Both the position numbers and the translations under genes were made by a program. This document shows positions 10,125 through 17,796 of a stretch of 54,558 bases of DNA, piece by piece. The stretch comes from Paracoccaceae bacterium (GTDB lineage: Bacteria; Pseudomonadota; Alphaproteobacteria; Rhodobacterales; Rhodobacteraceae). The first letter of the stretch is position 1. Each line of letters begins with the position of its first letter. The notes beneath the pieces are model-generated. The model did not search any database. It worked only from the letters and a program-made list of their open reading frames with translations, and was not told the origin of the DNA. The stretch lies in contig REBU01000051.1 of the NCBI GenBank assembly GCA_007692585.1, forward strand, positions 1-54,558, written 5' to 3'.

Positions 10125-10326
10125 TGTCCTTGCCTTTCTGTCTGTCAGGATAGCGCGCGGCCAGGTCTTCCAGCCGGGCGCGGGTCAAGGGACCGGGCGC
10201 GGCATCGAGCCCCGCCATGATCATCAGCTCCGCAGGCGTCAGCGCCCAGAACTCACGCGGAGCCAAGCGCAGCTCGCGCAGCCCAAGCCGCATCAGCGCG
10301 GGCCAGTCCAGCGCCCGCGCACTCAT
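10102..10326 (-). CDS. g10.1: GTA phage tail assembly chaperone (g10.1-like)
   Basis: This 74-residue protein of the small GTA tail-chaperone family precedes the tape measure gene, as in RcGTA where g10 and g10.1 take the place of the phage lambda G/GT chaperones. Visible features are LGLRELRLAPREFWALTPAEL, the typical phrase of the family, and a basic/acidic tail. It overlaps g10 by ATGA and the tape-measure start by 23 bp. No slippery frameshift site is needed because each protein has its own start. Confidence 0.88.
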   Translation of the reverse strand: MSARALDWPALMRLGLRELRLAPREFWALTPAELMIMAGLDAAPGPLTRARLEDLAARYPDRQKGKDNDHAERS

Positions 10327-10649
10327 GCCGGGGGCGTGAAGGCGCGCGCCAGCAATTCGGCCGCGATACGGGCGGCACCATGCAGACCGCCCTCGATCTC
10401 GGCCTGCATCAGATCGGAGGCCTGGCCTTGCCAGCCGCCGCCGCGCAGCCCCGCCACGATCAGCCCCAGCACATCGCGCGACGACACCCGGCCCTGCTCG
10501 AATCGCTCGACCAGTGCGAGGATCGTATCCTCGCCCATCGCGGTCTCCATCTCGGCCAGCGCACCCAGCGTCAGGCGCAACCGCTGCGGTTGGCCGTCAA
10601 TGATCAGCGTGACTTCGCCTGCATAGGGATTGGTCATGGCCGCGCTCAC
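10323..10649 (-). CDS. g10: GTA gp10 family protein (tail tube assembly chaperone)
   Basis: This 108-residue protein resembles the GTA-gp10 family. The start region has a beta-hairpin signature (YAGEVTLIIDGQPQRLRLTLGAL) followed by helices (AEMETAMGED; VLGLIVAGLRGGGW). It is placed between the major tail protein and g10.1, the position of the G-type chaperone of siphoviruses, which holds the tape measure before assembly. It overlaps both neighbours by four bases, so expression is tied to the tail tube gene. Confidence 0.88.
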   Translation of the reverse strand: MSAAMTNPYAGEVTLIIDGQPQRLRLTLGALAEMETAMGEDTILALVERFEQGRVSSRDVLGLIVAGLRGGGWQGQASDLMQAEIEGGLHGAARIAAELLARAFTPPA

Positions 10650-11059
10650 AGCTCCACGAAGGTCACAAGACCCGCCGAGGACAACGACAGCTCGAATGTC
10701 GCCTCGCCATTATGGCTGCCCGCGTAATCGAGGCCGGTGATCATGAACCGGCCCTGCACAATCCCGAAGTCGGGGATGATGATCTGGAAATCCGGGGTTT
10801 CGCCATTGAAGAAGATCGCCCGCGCACGCTCATCGGTCGCCGCGTCGCGAAACACGCCCGAGCCCGAGATTGCCGCCGATTTCACCCCTGCGCCGCCGAG
10901 CAATTCGCGCCAGCCCATCTGCGACGACATCGAGGTGACATCGACCGTCTCGGCATTGAAACTCAGCCGTGTCGCGCGCAGACCCGCGAGCGTTTCAAAC
11001 TGCCCGTCGCCAGTCATATCGACCTTGACCAGCAGATCCTTGCCATTCTGTGCACCCAT
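10646..11059 (-). CDS. g9: GTA major tail (tube) protein (g9-like)
   Basis: This 137-residue protein matches the phage TP901-1-type major tail subunit: it opens MGAQNGKDLLVKVDM and contains TSMSSQMGWRELLGGAGVKS and GRFMITGLDYAGSHNGEATFE. It polymerises into the tail tube. An unusually good ribosome site, AAGGAGGTG, precedes the ATG, in keeping with the many copies needed. The gene is separated from g8 by 24 bp, one of few gaps in the operon. Confidence 0.93.
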   Translation of the reverse strand: MGAQNGKDLLVKVDMTGDGQFETLAGLRATRLSFNAETVDVTSMSSQMGWRELLGGAGVKSAAISGSGVFRDAATDERARAIFFNGETPDFQIIIPDFGIVQGRFMITGLDYAGSHNGEATFELSLSSAGLVTFVEL

Positions 11060-11083
11060 GGTGGCACCTCCTTGAACGTGAAA

Positions 11084-11497
11084 TCAGATGTCGTCCTCGA
11101 CCCGCGCGCGAAAGCGCAGGTCAATGCGGCGGGTCTGGTCGCCTTCGACCTTGCGCGCCTCGGCACGGTCGAACCACATCGCAACCAACCGCCCGCGCGC
11201 GAGCACCAGCGCAGGCGCGTCCAGCACTTCGCTGATCCGCGCGGCGATCTGCTTGGCCGACAGAAACCCGGTCGCATTGGTGACAACCGACACGACCAGC
11301 CGGTGTTCGGCCCCGTGCCCGGTCTTGTCGGAGCGGTCGAACGCTTCCTCCGGGCCGATCAGCACATAGGTCGCGGGCGGTGTGGCAGGCGGGATTGCAT
11401 CGTAGATCGCATCGCCCAGCAGCGCTTCCAACGCGACATCAGCGGCCAGATGCGCGTAAATCGCGGTCTGCAGCATGGCGGCCAGTTGATAGCTCAT
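11084..11497 (-). CDS. g8: GTA tail terminator, DUF3168 (g8-like)
   Basis: This 137-residue protein of the DUF3168 family caps the head-proximal end of the tail tube. It has the family pattern AAMLQTAIYAHLAADVALEALLGDAIYDAIPPA, an internal YVLIGPEEAFD and a C-terminal RRIDLRFRARVED. It overlaps g7 by ATGA and lies before the tail tube gene, the canonical position for a siphovirus tail terminator. Confidence 0.92.
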   Translation of the reverse strand: MSYQLAAMLQTAIYAHLAADVALEALLGDAIYDAIPPATPPATYVLIGPEEAFDRSDKTGHGAEHRLVVSVVTNATGFLSAKQIAARISEVLDAPALVLARGRLVAMWFDRAEARKVEGDQTRRIDLRFRARVEDDI

Positions 11498-11835
11498 GCG
11501 GGCAACTCCTCTTGCGCGGTGCAGACCAGATAGCGGCCCTGCACATCGGCTTCGGCCACGGCAAGAATGCGGAAAATCCGAGCGCCTTCACGAAAGCGCT
11601 GCTCGGGGCGCGGGCGCTGGTCCGAGCCATGCGGCGCCCCGCGCACCAGTATGCGCAAGGTGACCTCGCCCGCAGGCCCAAGCGTGGCGAAGCGCTCGCG
11701 CCCGGCACCTGCGCGGATCTCGCCCCAGAGCGTGCCGAGCACTTGCCAGCCTTTGGTGAACCCGCCCGCACCATCCTTGATGATCACCGGGGTTTCCAGC
11801 ACCAGCGCACGGGTCAGATGCGGCGCGCGGCTCAT
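11494..11835 (-). CDS. g7: GTA head-tail closure / stopper protein (g7-like)
   Basis: This 113-residue protein of the phage head-tail joining family forms the ring that closes the capsid exit channel. Typical phrases are LVLETPVIIKDGAGGFTKGWQVLGTLWGEI, ILVRGAPHGSDQRPRPEQRF and FRILAVAEADVQGRYLVC. It is coupled to g6 and g8 by four-base ATGA overlaps on both ends, the arrangement expected for connector subunits needed in equal number. Confidence 0.92.
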   Translation of the reverse strand: MSRAPHLTRALVLETPVIIKDGAGGFTKGWQVLGTLWGEIRAGAGRERFATLGPAGEVTLRILVRGAPHGSDQRPRPEQRFREGARIFRILAVAEADVQGRYLVCTAQEELPA

Positions 11836-12410
11836 GCCCGCCCCCCGATGCGAATGTCGCGCCAGCGCTCCAGCAGCGCACGGATGCCAAAGGCCATATC
11901 AGCATCGCCGCCAGTGTCGCGGGCCTCATAATATTGCGCGGCCAGAAGCAGCACCGCCTGACGCAGATCTGATGGGATCGCAGCCCAATCGGTGGCAAAA
12001 CCCGCGGTGAAGGCAATCACCACCTGCCCGCGCGTGGGGATCGTGGGCAACACGCCGATGACCCTGGGCCGCGCGCTATCCGCATCGAGCCGCAGCCGCC
12101 CGGCGGCCACCGGGCTTTGCCCGCCTGCGGCATTGATCAGCGTCACAGCGCCGAGCGCTACGACAGGCGCGACGGGCAAGCGCTGCGCCTCGGTCCCGCG
12201 CCATGCACTCAGCCGCAGCTCGAATGTGCGCTGGAACAACGCGCGCGACACCCGCGCCTCGACCGAGGCGATGGCCGCGCGCAGGAACTGCTCAAGCGTG
12301 GCGTCCTGCGTGGTCTCATCGACAAAGCCGCTGCCCAGACGCAGATGCGCGCGAAACTCGGCCAGCGGCAGGGCGGCTGTAGGGATAGGGCTGGTCTCTC
12401 TCAGATCCAT
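11832..12410 (-). CDS. g6: GTA head-tail connector / adaptor protein (g6-like)
   Basis: This 192-residue protein is the HK97 gp6-type adaptor that docks on the portal. It has PLAEFRAHLRLGSGFVDETTQDATLEQFLRAAIASVEARVSR, the classic phage gp6 opening, and ends with ARDTGGDADMAFGIRALLERWRDIRIG. I start at 12410 (MDLRETSPIP) because an earlier in-frame ATG would include the hairpin upstream. It begins about 165 bp after the capsid gene, behind a terminator-like structure. Confidence 0.92.
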   Translation of the reverse strand: MDLRETSPIPTAALPLAEFRAHLRLGSGFVDETTQDATLEQFLRAAIASVEARVSRALFQRTFELRLSAWRGTEAQRLPVAPVVALGAVTLINAAGGQSPVAAGRLRLDADSARPRVIGVLPTIPTRGQVVIAFTAGFATDWAAIPSDLRQAVLLLAAQYYEARDTGGDADMAFGIRALLERWRDIRIGGRA

Positions 12411-12441
12411 GAAGGGCCTCGCGCAGCTAGAATTCTTCGGG

Positions 12442-12470
12442 AAAAACAGGGTGCCCCGCGCCCGGCCCTG
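12442..12470 (-). terminator. Terminator-like hairpin between capsid (g5) and adaptor (g6) genes
   Basis: On the minus strand CAGGG and CCCTG (12470-12466 with 12451-12447) close a GC-rich loop and are followed at once by five T (12446-12442). A longer-range pairing of GGGTGCCC (about 12530-12523) with GGGCACCC (about 12456-12449) could compete with it. The intergenic stretch 12411-12575 holds no gene. Its position directly after the capsid gene suggests partial attenuation, so that capsid is made in excess over connector and tail genes. The stem is short, so strength is uncertain. Confidence 0.5.
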
Positions 12471-12575
12471 CAGCAATCAGGGGGAACGTCAGGACGATGC
12501 AGGCCAGGTCAATGAGGACAGGGCACCCGTCCGGCCCCGTGACGCTCAGACGCGCCGCGGGGACGGGATTTCAGA

Positions 12576-13781
12576 TCAGTTCAGGCCGAATTTCAGCAGT
12601 TTGATTGCCTTGAAATCCGACACATCACCGCCGACGCGCTTGGTGGCATAGAACAGAACATGGGGCTTGGCGCTGAACGGATCGCGCAACACGCGCATAT
12701 CGGGCCGCTCGGCGATGGTGTAGCCGGACGCGAAATCGCCAAAGGCAATCGCATAGCTGTCTGCCGCGATATCGGGCATATCCTCGGCCACGAGCACCGG
12801 ATAGCCCATCAGACGCGCAGGCTCGCCTGCGGCCAGACCATCCGACCACAGGAAGCGGCCATCGGCATCTTTCATCTTGCGCACGGCACCTGCAGTTTTC
12901 GAATTCATCACGAAAACGCCATTGGCGCGGTAGGTCGCGTCCAGCGCATAGACCAGATCGACAATCGCATCGGCCGCGTTCACGGCCGCGAAATCGCCAT
13001 TCGCGCCGGTCGCGATATAGCCCAGGCTGCCCCATTCCCAAGCCGCATCTTCGACCGCTGCGTGATCAAGGAACCCGCGCGGCTTGTCCACACCGTCGCC
13101 ATGGATGAAGGCGGAAGCTTCTGCACGGGCGAATTTCGACGCGATCCGGCCCGCAAGCCAGCCCTCGATGTCAAACGCACTGTCATCAAGCAAGCGCTGG
13201 CTGGCCTTGGGCATGGCCGACAGCTCATGCAGGCGGATCGGGATGCGGTCGATCTTGGGCGTGTCGGATTCCGCAATCGTGCCGGTTTCGCTGGCCCAGC
13301 CGGTCGACACATCCGTATGATCGACCAGCACATCGAAAGAGGTCGATTCGACCGTCACCACAGAGGCAATCGCGCGGATCGACGCGGTCGAGGTCAGCGC
13401 CGAGCGGATCACGCTCGCGGTTTCAGGATCGACCAGATAGCCGCCATCAGCTGCAATCTGTGTGTTCAGACCCTTGGCTTCCAGCTCCAGGCCGCGCATC
13501 GCCGCATCGTCACCGCGCCGCAGATAGGCGTCAAACGCCTTGTGATGAAGGGTTTCACCTGCATCCGCGCTCATCAGCACGGGGCGGGCGGGGGATAGGG
13601 CAGTCTTGCGATCCAGCATGGTCAGTCGCTCTTCCTGTTGTGAAAGTTTCCGGGTGATATCGGCCTGAAAGGCATCGAATTCCTGCGCGAAGCCCTGCAT
13701 CGCGGTCTTCAGCTCCAGGCCCTCGGCCACGGGTGCCCCCGCGCCTTTCGGGCCCGCGTGCGCGCGCACGGGGTCAGTCAT
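12576..13781 (-). CDS. g5: GTA major capsid protein, HK97 fold (g5-like)
   Basis: This 401-residue protein matches the HK97-type phage major capsid family. The first ~90 residues form a charged scaffold-like coiled coil (AMQGFAQEFDAFQADITRKL, SQQEERLTMLDRK) that is normally cut off by the neighbouring protease. The body carries DGGYLVDPETASVIRSAL, GWASETGTIAESDTPKIDRI, ASKFARAEASAFIHGDG and PRGFLDHA. A good AGGAG site precedes the start. It is expressed between the protease and the connector genes, the usual order. Confidence 0.95.
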   Translation of the reverse strand: MTDPVRAHAGPKGAGAPVAEGLELKTAMQGFAQEFDAFQADITRKLSQQEERLTMLDRKTALSPARPVLMSADAGETLHHKAFDAYLRRGDDAAMRGLELEAKGLNTQIAADGGYLVDPETASVIRSALTSTASIRAIASVVTVESTSFDVLVDHTDVSTGWASETGTIAESDTPKIDRIPIRLHELSAMPKASQRLLDDSAFDIEGWLAGRIASKFARAEASAFIHGDGVDKPRGFLDHAAVEDAAWEWGSLGYIATGANGDFAAVNAADAIVDLVYALDATYRANGVFVMNSKTAGAVRKMKDADGRFLWSDGLAAGEPARLMGYPVLVAEDMPDIAADSYAIAFGDFASGYTIAERPDMRVLRDPFSAKPHVLFYATKRVGGDVSDFKAIKLLKFGLN

Positions 13782-13876
13782 GGTCGTCTCTCCTGCTCAA
13801 GGGGTTGGGTGTTGGTCGATCAAGGGCAGAGTATCGGGCCGCGCCCAAGATCAGATGAACTCAGCGTGCGCTGGGT

Positions 13877-14407
13877 TCACAACCGCGCAACGGCGGCACG
13901 CGCATCGCGCAGACGCGCGGTCAGCGCCGCGATTTCGGCCAGCGTGTCGGATTTCGTCGAAACACGCGCCTCGGGTTGCATCGGGAACGTCACAAGGCTG
14001 ACCTCCCAGAGGTCCAGCTCGATCAGCTTGCGCCCGCCGCCGGGCACGGCCTCGGCGCGCAGCGTGCGGTAACCGATGGACAAGCCGTCCACCGCGCCCG
14101 CTTCCAGCAGCGCCTGCGCCTCACGCGCGCGGGCCACATCGGGCAACAGACGGCCCGTCACATGCAGCCCGTGGGCATCCTCATGCACCTCGTCCCAGAT
14201 GCCGATGGGCTGGGCGGGGTCATGCTGCCAGAGCATCCGCACCTTGTCGCCCCGCGTCGCCATCCGCTTCAGCGAGGCCGCATAGGCCCCAGGCGCGACA
14301 GTGTCACCGCCCTTGTCGCGCAACCCGAAGACGCTGGCATAGCCCGCAATCCGGTGGCCCTCGAAGACGGTCACGCCGACCTCTGCGCCTGTGAACTTGT
14401 ATTCCAT
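13877..14407 (-). CDS. g4: GTA prohead (HK97 family) protease (g4-like), internal start
   Basis: This 176-residue serine protease cleaves the capsid scaffold during maturation. Family phrases: MEYKFTGAEVGVTVFEGHRIAGYASVFGL, DKGGDTVAPGAYAASL, VRMLWQHDPAQPIGIWDEV (catalytic His), GAVDGLSIGYRT (catalytic Ser) and LDLWEVSLVTFPMQPEARV. An internal ribosome site, GAGAGAGG, lies about eight bases before ATG 14407, exactly where family similarity starts, so this is probably the main product. Confidence 0.85.
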   Translation of the reverse strand: MEYKFTGAEVGVTVFEGHRIAGYASVFGLRDKGGDTVAPGAYAASLKRMATRGDKVRMLWQHDPAQPIGIWDEVHEDAHGLHVTGRLLPDVARAREAQALLEAGAVDGLSIGYRTLRAEAVPGGGRKLIELDLWEVSLVTFPMQPEARVSTKSDTLAEIAALTARLRDARAAVARL

Positions 14408-14665
14408 CGGTTTTTCCTCTCTCTGCGCGATACTGACCAGCGCCAGCGCCCCATGCAGCAACACACCAGCGACCACGCCGTAAACGGCCAGCCAAAGACG
14501 CTTTTCCAGCCGCTCTACGGCAGTCTCCAGCCGCGCGATGCGGAATTCGAGCGCTTCCTTGCGAGCTTCAAAAACTCGCTCCTGCGCCTCAAAACGGGCC
14601 TCGGCGGCCTCGAAACTGTCATAGAGATAGCGCGAGCCCCCGATCTGACGGCGCGCGGCACTCAT
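13877..14665 (-). CDS. Fused g3.5 / prohead protease open frame (262 residues)
   Basis: The frame opens by ATGA overlap with the portal stop (14665-14662) with the small GTA head-formation protein (g3.5): MSAARRQIGGSRYLYDSF, a coiled coil (FEAQERVFEARKEALEFR) and one membrane-like segment at residues 57-77 (LWLAVYGVVAGVLLHGALALV is the core region). It then continues without any stop into the g4 protease. In RcGTA these are described as two genes. Whether a fused protein is made, or g4 starts separately at 14407, cannot be decided from sequence alone; see the next entry. Confidence 0.6.
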   Translation of the reverse strand: MSAARRQIGGSRYLYDSFEAAEARFEAQERVFEARKEALEFRIARLETAVERLEKRLWLAVYGVVAGVLLHGALALVSIAQREEKPMEYKFTGAEVGVTVFEGHRIAGYASVFGLRDKGGDTVAPGAYAASLKRMATRGDKVRMLWQHDPAQPIGIWDEVHEDAHGLHVTGRLLPDVARAREAQALLEAGAVDGLSIGYRTLRAEAVPGGGRKLIELDLWEVSLVTFPMQPEARVSTKSDTLAEIAALTARLRDARAAVARL

Positions 14666-15891
14666 GCGCCCTCGACATGCGGCGGCAGGCCCAGAAGGAC
14701 ACGCTTCTCCGCATCGCTGAGGAAACTCGCCTCGCCCACGCGCCGCCATTGCTGCTCACGCTCGACAGCCAATGCGGGCACCTGATCCAGATCAGGCTTC
14801 AGCTCCACCTCGCCGGGAATGAAACCCGACAACCAATGCGCCACCGTGGCCGTTACCCGCATCGCCATCGGCAGCACCGTCAGCCGATAGAAGGCGCGGT
14901 TGGCCTCCTGATAATTGGCATAGGTCGCTTCACCCGGCACGCCCAGCAACATGGGCGGGATGCCAAAGGCAATCGCAATCTCGCGCGCCGCAGCTTCCTT
15001 GGTCTTCTGAAACTCCATATCGGAGGGCGAAAAGCCCATCGGCTTCCAGTCCAGCCCGCCTTCCAGCAGCATCGGACGCCCGGCATTGCGCGCGCCCTGA
15101 TGATGCGCCTCCATCTCGGATTGCAGCCGCTCGAACTGCTCGGCACTCATCGCGCCCTGCCCGTCCGGCCCCTTGTAGATGATCGCGCCCGACGGCCGCG
15201 CAGCATTGTCCAGAAGTGCCTTCGACCAGTTGGAGGCAGCATTATGCACATCCACCGCGCGCCGCGCCGCTTCCAGCGGCGACAGGCCGTAATGATCGTC
15301 CTGCGGATGGAAATTGCGCAAATGACAGATCGGCGCGACGCCCTCGCGGATATGAAACCGATGGCTGCGATTGCCGACCGTGTAATCATAGGCCACAGGC
15401 CAGCCATCGCCACCGGGCACGACACTCATGCGGTCCGAGCGCAACACATGCAACTCGCGCACCCCGCCTTCCAGGTCCATGACAGCTTCCAGATAGGCAT
15501 TTCCCGACAACAGAAGCTGGGCATAAAGCGCCTCGAAAAGTTCCGCGCGCCCCTGCGCGGGATTGGGCCGCGCGATCAGCTCGAGGATCGGATGCGCCTC
15601 ATAGCGGCGCTCGCAATCCTGCAGGATCAACGGCAAGGCACTCGCGGCTTCAGCGATCAGCTTGACCGCCCGAAACCCTACCGGATTGCCCAGAAACCCC
15701 GCCCGCGCAAGCGATACGCCATCGCGCGCGGTCCAATGCGCACCCGCCACACCATAAGCGGCCTTGCCCGTGGCGATCCGCCCTGCCGTCAATGGCCCCA
15801 CAGCCGAGGCCTTTCCCTCACTCAACGCCTGCGTCGCAGTCTCTGGCGCAGAAGTCGCGGAAGCTCTGGTCTTGCGTAGAAAATCAAACAT
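14662..15891 (-). CDS. g3: GTA portal protein (HK97 family, g3-like)
   Basis: This 409-residue protein matches the phage HK97 portal family, the dodecameric DNA channel at the capsid vertex and docking point of the terminase. Landmarks: GNPVGFRAVKLIAEAASALPLIL, LIARPNPAQGRAELFEALYAQLLLSGNAYLEAV, SNWSKALLDNAARPSGAIIY, GIPPMLLGVPGEATYANYQEA and the basic/acidic end. It starts 146 bp after TerL, behind the hairpin element at 15918-15971, and overlaps g3.5 by four bases. Confidence 0.95.
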   Translation of the reverse strand: MFDFLRKTRASATSAPETATQALSEGKASAVGPLTAGRIATGKAAYGVAGAHWTARDGVSLARAGFLGNPVGFRAVKLIAEAASALPLILQDCERRYEAHPILELIARPNPAQGRAELFEALYAQLLLSGNAYLEAVMDLEGGVRELHVLRSDRMSVVPGGDGWPVAYDYTVGNRSHRFHIREGVAPICHLRNFHPQDDHYGLSPLEAARRAVDVHNAASNWSKALLDNAARPSGAIIYKGPDGQGAMSAEQFERLQSEMEAHHQGARNAGRPMLLEGGLDWKPMGFSPSDMEFQKTKEAAAREIAIAFGIPPMLLGVPGEATYANYQEANRAFYRLTVLPMAMRVTATVAHWLSGFIPGEVELKPDLDQVPALAVEREQQWRRVGEASFLSDAEKRVLLGLPPHVEGA

Positions 15892-15917
15892 CTGCGGCAG
15901 TCTCCATGCGTTCGCCC

Positions 15918-15971
15918 CTTCATCCTTGCAAAAATATCCTCGGGGGGTGCGGGGGGCAGACAGCCCCCCGC
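15918..15971 (-). repeat. Intergenic hairpin plus GAGGATATTTTTGCAAG motif (TerL-portal gap)
   Basis: In the 146-bp gap between TerL and portal, a perfect 9-bp stem (15949-15957 with 15963-15971, loop of five) is followed on the minus strand by a C6 run and GAGGATATTTTTGCAAGGATG. A close variant (GAGTATTTTTGGCAAG), also beside a GC hairpin, occurs before the hydratase gene at 49751-49766. Both sit 20-60 bp upstream of a start codon. I recall similar motifs between genes in other Rhodobacterales. Role unknown; a terminator or processing site is possible. Confidence 0.6.
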
Positions 15972-16037
15972 CTGCTTACGAAAGCCGTGCTCTCGTCCTG
16001 AATGTCACCCTAAAGCGCCTGCGTGAACGCCGGCTTA

Positions 16038-17393
16038 TCACAGCGTACGCAGCTTCGGCCGCCCGGCCCGCGCTGCAGGGCCGAGGATCAGCTCATGCAA
16101 GGCCCAGACCAGCGCATCGACCCGATCAGGGCTGCCCTGACCGCGAAAACCCTGCGCGGTCATCTGCATCATCTGATCTTCCAACGGTCCGAGACGGCCG
16201 TGATGAAACACACGCCCCTGCTCATAGAGCGCGGCCACAGGCTCCGCGCGCGCGGCCTTTCCGCGCGCCGCATGCAGCGCACGAAACGGCATCAAGGGAT
16301 CGACCTGGCGCAAGACCTGCTCGACCAGATTGCCGCCCTGATTGACCTCGGCGACGATCCGCTCCGCGCCGTGCCGCGTCGCCGCCGCCAGCGCCGCTTC
16401 CGCCCAGGCGCTGGGCGAGCTTGCGCGCAGCGACGCATCCTCGAGCACATAGGCCCGCCAGTCCTGCGGCGGCCCTTTCGTCACCGCGCCGACGACCACA
16501 ATCCCGCAGAGGTCGGATTTCACGCCCGCACTCACGGCCGGGTCCACCGCGACCACCACGCGCGTCATCTCCGGCAGCGCGTCCACCCGCGCACGCTCCA
16601 GCAGCGCGATAGGCCAGAGCGTGCCCTCGGTATCCTCGACCAGCACCCCGTCCAGTTCCTGCCGCTCCAGATGCGAGCCACGATAGCGCGCGCGGATCTC
16701 CTCAAGAAACGACGGCGCGAGCCAGGCGCGATTGGCCTCGGTCGCGGCATGGGTCAGCACGGTCGAGGGGGCGCGCAGAATCGCCTTCAGCGTGCCCTGT
16801 GCGCGCGGTGTCGTGGTCACCAACTGGCGCGGCGCATCCCCCAGGCGCAGCGCGAATTGCAGCATGTCCCAGGCCTGATCGGCTTTTGGCCATTTCGCCA
16901 ACTCATCGCACCAGGCCGCGTCGAATTGCGGCCCGCGCAGCGCCTCGGGGTCCGAAGCCGAGAAACATTGCGCGACGGCGCCGTTCGGCCAGACCAGACG
17001 GCGGCGCGTGGCTTCCCAGGCCGGTTTGCGGTCCGGCGGGCAGCAGGCCATGATGCCGCTGTCGCCAAACACCATCACATCGCGCGCCTGGTCATAGGTT
17101 TCAGCGACCAGCGCCACACGTCGCGCACGCCCCGTATCGAGTGGCCGCGCGCCTTCGACCTGAGCGCGCACCCATTCGGCGCCTGCCCGCGTCTTGCCAG
17201 CGCCGCGCCCGCCAAGACAGACCCATGTTCGCCAGTCGCCTGCGGGGGCAAGCTGATGCGGCTGGGCCCAGATGTCGAAGATCCAGGGCAGGGCCGCCAG
17301 TGCATTGGGCGTCAGATCATCGAGAAACGCCGTCACCGCCTCTGGCGATGCGGAGGCGATCCAGTCGGCGGTAGATCTCGTCTCGTGCAGCAT
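16038..17393 (-). CDS. g2: GTA terminase large subunit (g2-like)
   Basis: This ATPase-nuclease packages headfuls of host DNA into GTA heads. Walker A is CLGGRGAGKTRAG near residue 60, followed by RRVALVAETYDQARDVM and WPNGAVAQCFSASDPEALRG, Walker B-like DAAWCDELAKW, and nuclease-domain VVVAVDPAVSAG and GAERIVAEVNQGGNLVEQVL. I chose the start at 17393 (MLHETRSTADWI), giving 451 residues and a 77-bp overlap with g1. An in-frame ATG at 17459 is an alternative with a weak GGAG site. No stop or frameshift interrupts it. Confidence 0.92.
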   Translation of the reverse strand: MLHETRSTADWIASASPEAVTAFLDDLTPNALAALPWIFDIWAQPHQLAPAGDWRTWVCLGGRGAGKTRAGAEWVRAQVEGARPLDTGRARRVALVAETYDQARDVMVFGDSGIMACCPPDRKPAWEATRRRLVWPNGAVAQCFSASDPEALRGPQFDAAWCDELAKWPKADQAWDMLQFALRLGDAPRQLVTTTPRAQGTLKAILRAPSTVLTHAATEANRAWLAPSFLEEIRARYRGSHLERQELDGVLVEDTEGTLWPIALLERARVDALPEMTRVVVAVDPAVSAGVKSDLCGIVVVGAVTKGPPQDWRAYVLEDASLRASSPSAWAEAALAAATRHGAERIVAEVNQGGNLVEQVLRQVDPLMPFRALHAARGKAARAEPVAALYEQGRVFHHGRLGPLEDQMMQMTAQGFRGQGSPDRVDALVWALHELILGPAARAGRPKLRTL

Positions 17394-17652
17394 CGAGGTC
17401 GAGCGCGGCCCCACCCGCGCTGTCGGACCCCTTGAGTTTTTGCAGGTTGGCACGTTCATGATAGGCAATCTCCAATGCTTTGCGCAGGCTGCGGAACTCC
17501 TCGGACAACTCCTTGCTGTCGGCAGGCGAAACATCGCCATATCCGTGCAGAAGTTTGGTCAGCCGCGCGATGCTGAGGTTGAGAAGGGTCTCGGAATAGG
17601 ACACCATTTTTTCGGGTGTCGGCCCGTTGCCGGGTTTGTCATCTGTGATCAT
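17317..17652 (-). CDS. g1: GTA small terminase-like protein (g1-like)
   Basis: This 111-residue helical protein at the head of the cluster corresponds to RcGTA g1, regarded as the small terminase. It shows ETLLNLSIARLTKLLHGYG and LRKALEIAYHERANLQKLKG, consistent with the oligomerisation coiled coils of TerS. RcGTA TerS lacks a specific DNA-recognition domain, consistent with random host DNA packaging; here too I see no helix-turn-helix. The main GTA promoter should lie in 17653-17796, but I cannot identify a convincing one. Confidence 0.85.
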   Translation of the reverse strand: MITDDKPGNGPTPEKMVSYSETLLNLSIARLTKLLHGYGDVSPADSKELSEEFRSLRKALEIAYHERANLQKLKGSDSAGGAALDLDAARDEIYRRLDRLRIARGGDGVSR

Positions 17653-17796
17653 ATGGCTCTCGCCTGTCTACTGGCCCCAACGCATGAGGCACTTCGCGGC
17701 ACCTCCCGGAAGTTCCGTCATGCGGCAGGGCAAAGACTACCGCGCGAGCCTGAAAAAACGGGGCAGAGAGCGTGCGCTGTCGTCAGGACGGGCCTG

